Below are positions 5,708 through 5,792 of a stretch of DNA of 5,792 nt, piece by piece (position 1 is the first letter of the stretch; each line of letters starts with the position of its first letter). Origin of the DNA: Verrucomicrobiota bacterium. Lineage in GTDB: Bacteria > Verrucomicrobiota > Verrucomicrobiia > Limisphaerales > UBA9464. The stretch covers positions 1 to 5,792 of the forward strand of contig JANXMD010000417.1 in assembly GCA_025354845.1 (NCBI GenBank), given 5' to 3'. Under the pieces are notes generated by a model. That model did no database searches and was not told the origin of the DNA. It saw only the letters and a program-made list of their open reading frames with translations. The translations under genes and the position numbers were made by a program.

Positions 5708-5792
5708 ATGGACCGTGCGATTCCGACCCTCGCCTCCATCTGTAAATCGTTGCAGATGTTTGAGTTAAGTATGGCGGAAGGGCCACTGCCAG
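5708..5792 (+). CDS. Start of an unidentified open frame, 3'-truncated by window edge
   Basis: An ATG two bases after the foldback opens a frame without stops to the last base (28 codons, beginning MDRAIPTLASICKSLQMFEL). No ribosome-binding site is visible and no family is recognised. Because it abuts an inverted repeat it could be the first codons of a transposase, but 85 bases open by chance is not unusual. Confidence 0.22.
   Translation, partial: MDRAIPTLASICKSLQMFELSMAEGPLP

Larger units (their letters stand above)
5475..5792. other. Gene-poor tail: remnants and foldback element, no intact gene
   Basis: After the Fic stop no full-length coding frame is visible on either strand. The segment contains a 54-codon frame starting just downstream of Fic (ATG 5479, stop 5641-5643). 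Its first residues (MIHFTDLRPEQLP) look protein-like, but the remainder is Ser/Thr-rich and unconvincing. It also holds a possible C-terminal remnant in another frame (5523-5618), a nested inverted repeat (5626-5706) and the start of an open frame (5708 onward). This mix is typical of decayed mobile-element borders. Confidence 0.6.

Noticed and set aside
1..5792. CRISPR arrays, tRNA or rRNA genes
   Set aside because: No regularly spaced direct repeats, no cloverleaf-like sequence and no conserved rRNA segments were seen on either strand.

Overview
The window looks like an accessory, debris-rich stretch from a moderately GC-rich bacterium. Verrucomicrobiota or another member of the PVC group is my best guess. 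This rests on the type of DDE integrase, the secreted glycosidase-esterase fusion, a YVTN-type propeller remnant and weak Shine-Dalgarno signals. No rRNA or marker gene is present, so the assignment is inference.

Layout. (1) 1-531 (+): the C-terminal part of an rve-type DDE transposase/integrase, cut by the window edge and ending on a hairpin plus T7 tract that looks like an intrinsic terminator. (2) 532-645: a short spacer holding a possible minus-strand terminator for the next gene and a 22-nt motif resembling the 5' core of an FMN riboswitch. (3) 646-3195 (-): a large secreted two-enzyme protein, a clan GH-A glycosidase (GH39-like) followed by beta-sandwich linkers and a C-terminal SGNH/SASA-type carbohydrate esterase. 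It is probably a polysaccharide-degrading enzyme. (4) 3273-3707 (-): a short open frame whose first half resembles a blade of a YVTN/YncE beta-propeller; probably a gene remnant. (5) 3640-4214 (+): an AbiEi-type antitoxin gene broken by an in-frame TAA and a one-base deletion. Its expected AbiEii nucleotidyltransferase partner is absent, and only an ATGA-overlapping 7-codon stub is left where that gene would start. (6) 4293-5474 (+): an apparently intact Fic-domain AMP-transferase with its own N-terminal inhibitory motif and a C-terminal winged helix, preceded by an AT-rich spacer with repeated TGAAAT boxes. (7) 5475-5792: no intact gene. It holds a possible C-terminal coding remnant, an 81-nt nested foldback element and the start of an open frame running off the window.

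Together these suggest a mobile-element and defence/toxin cassette inserted beside a carbohydrate-utilisation gene. The Fic gene and the glycosidase-esterase are the only full-length genes that look functional. I do not see a clearly new multi-gene system. The points most worth following up are the decayed AbiE locus beside a self-inhibited Fic protein, the glycosidase-esterase fusion with an altered nucleophile loop, and the 81-nt foldback element.
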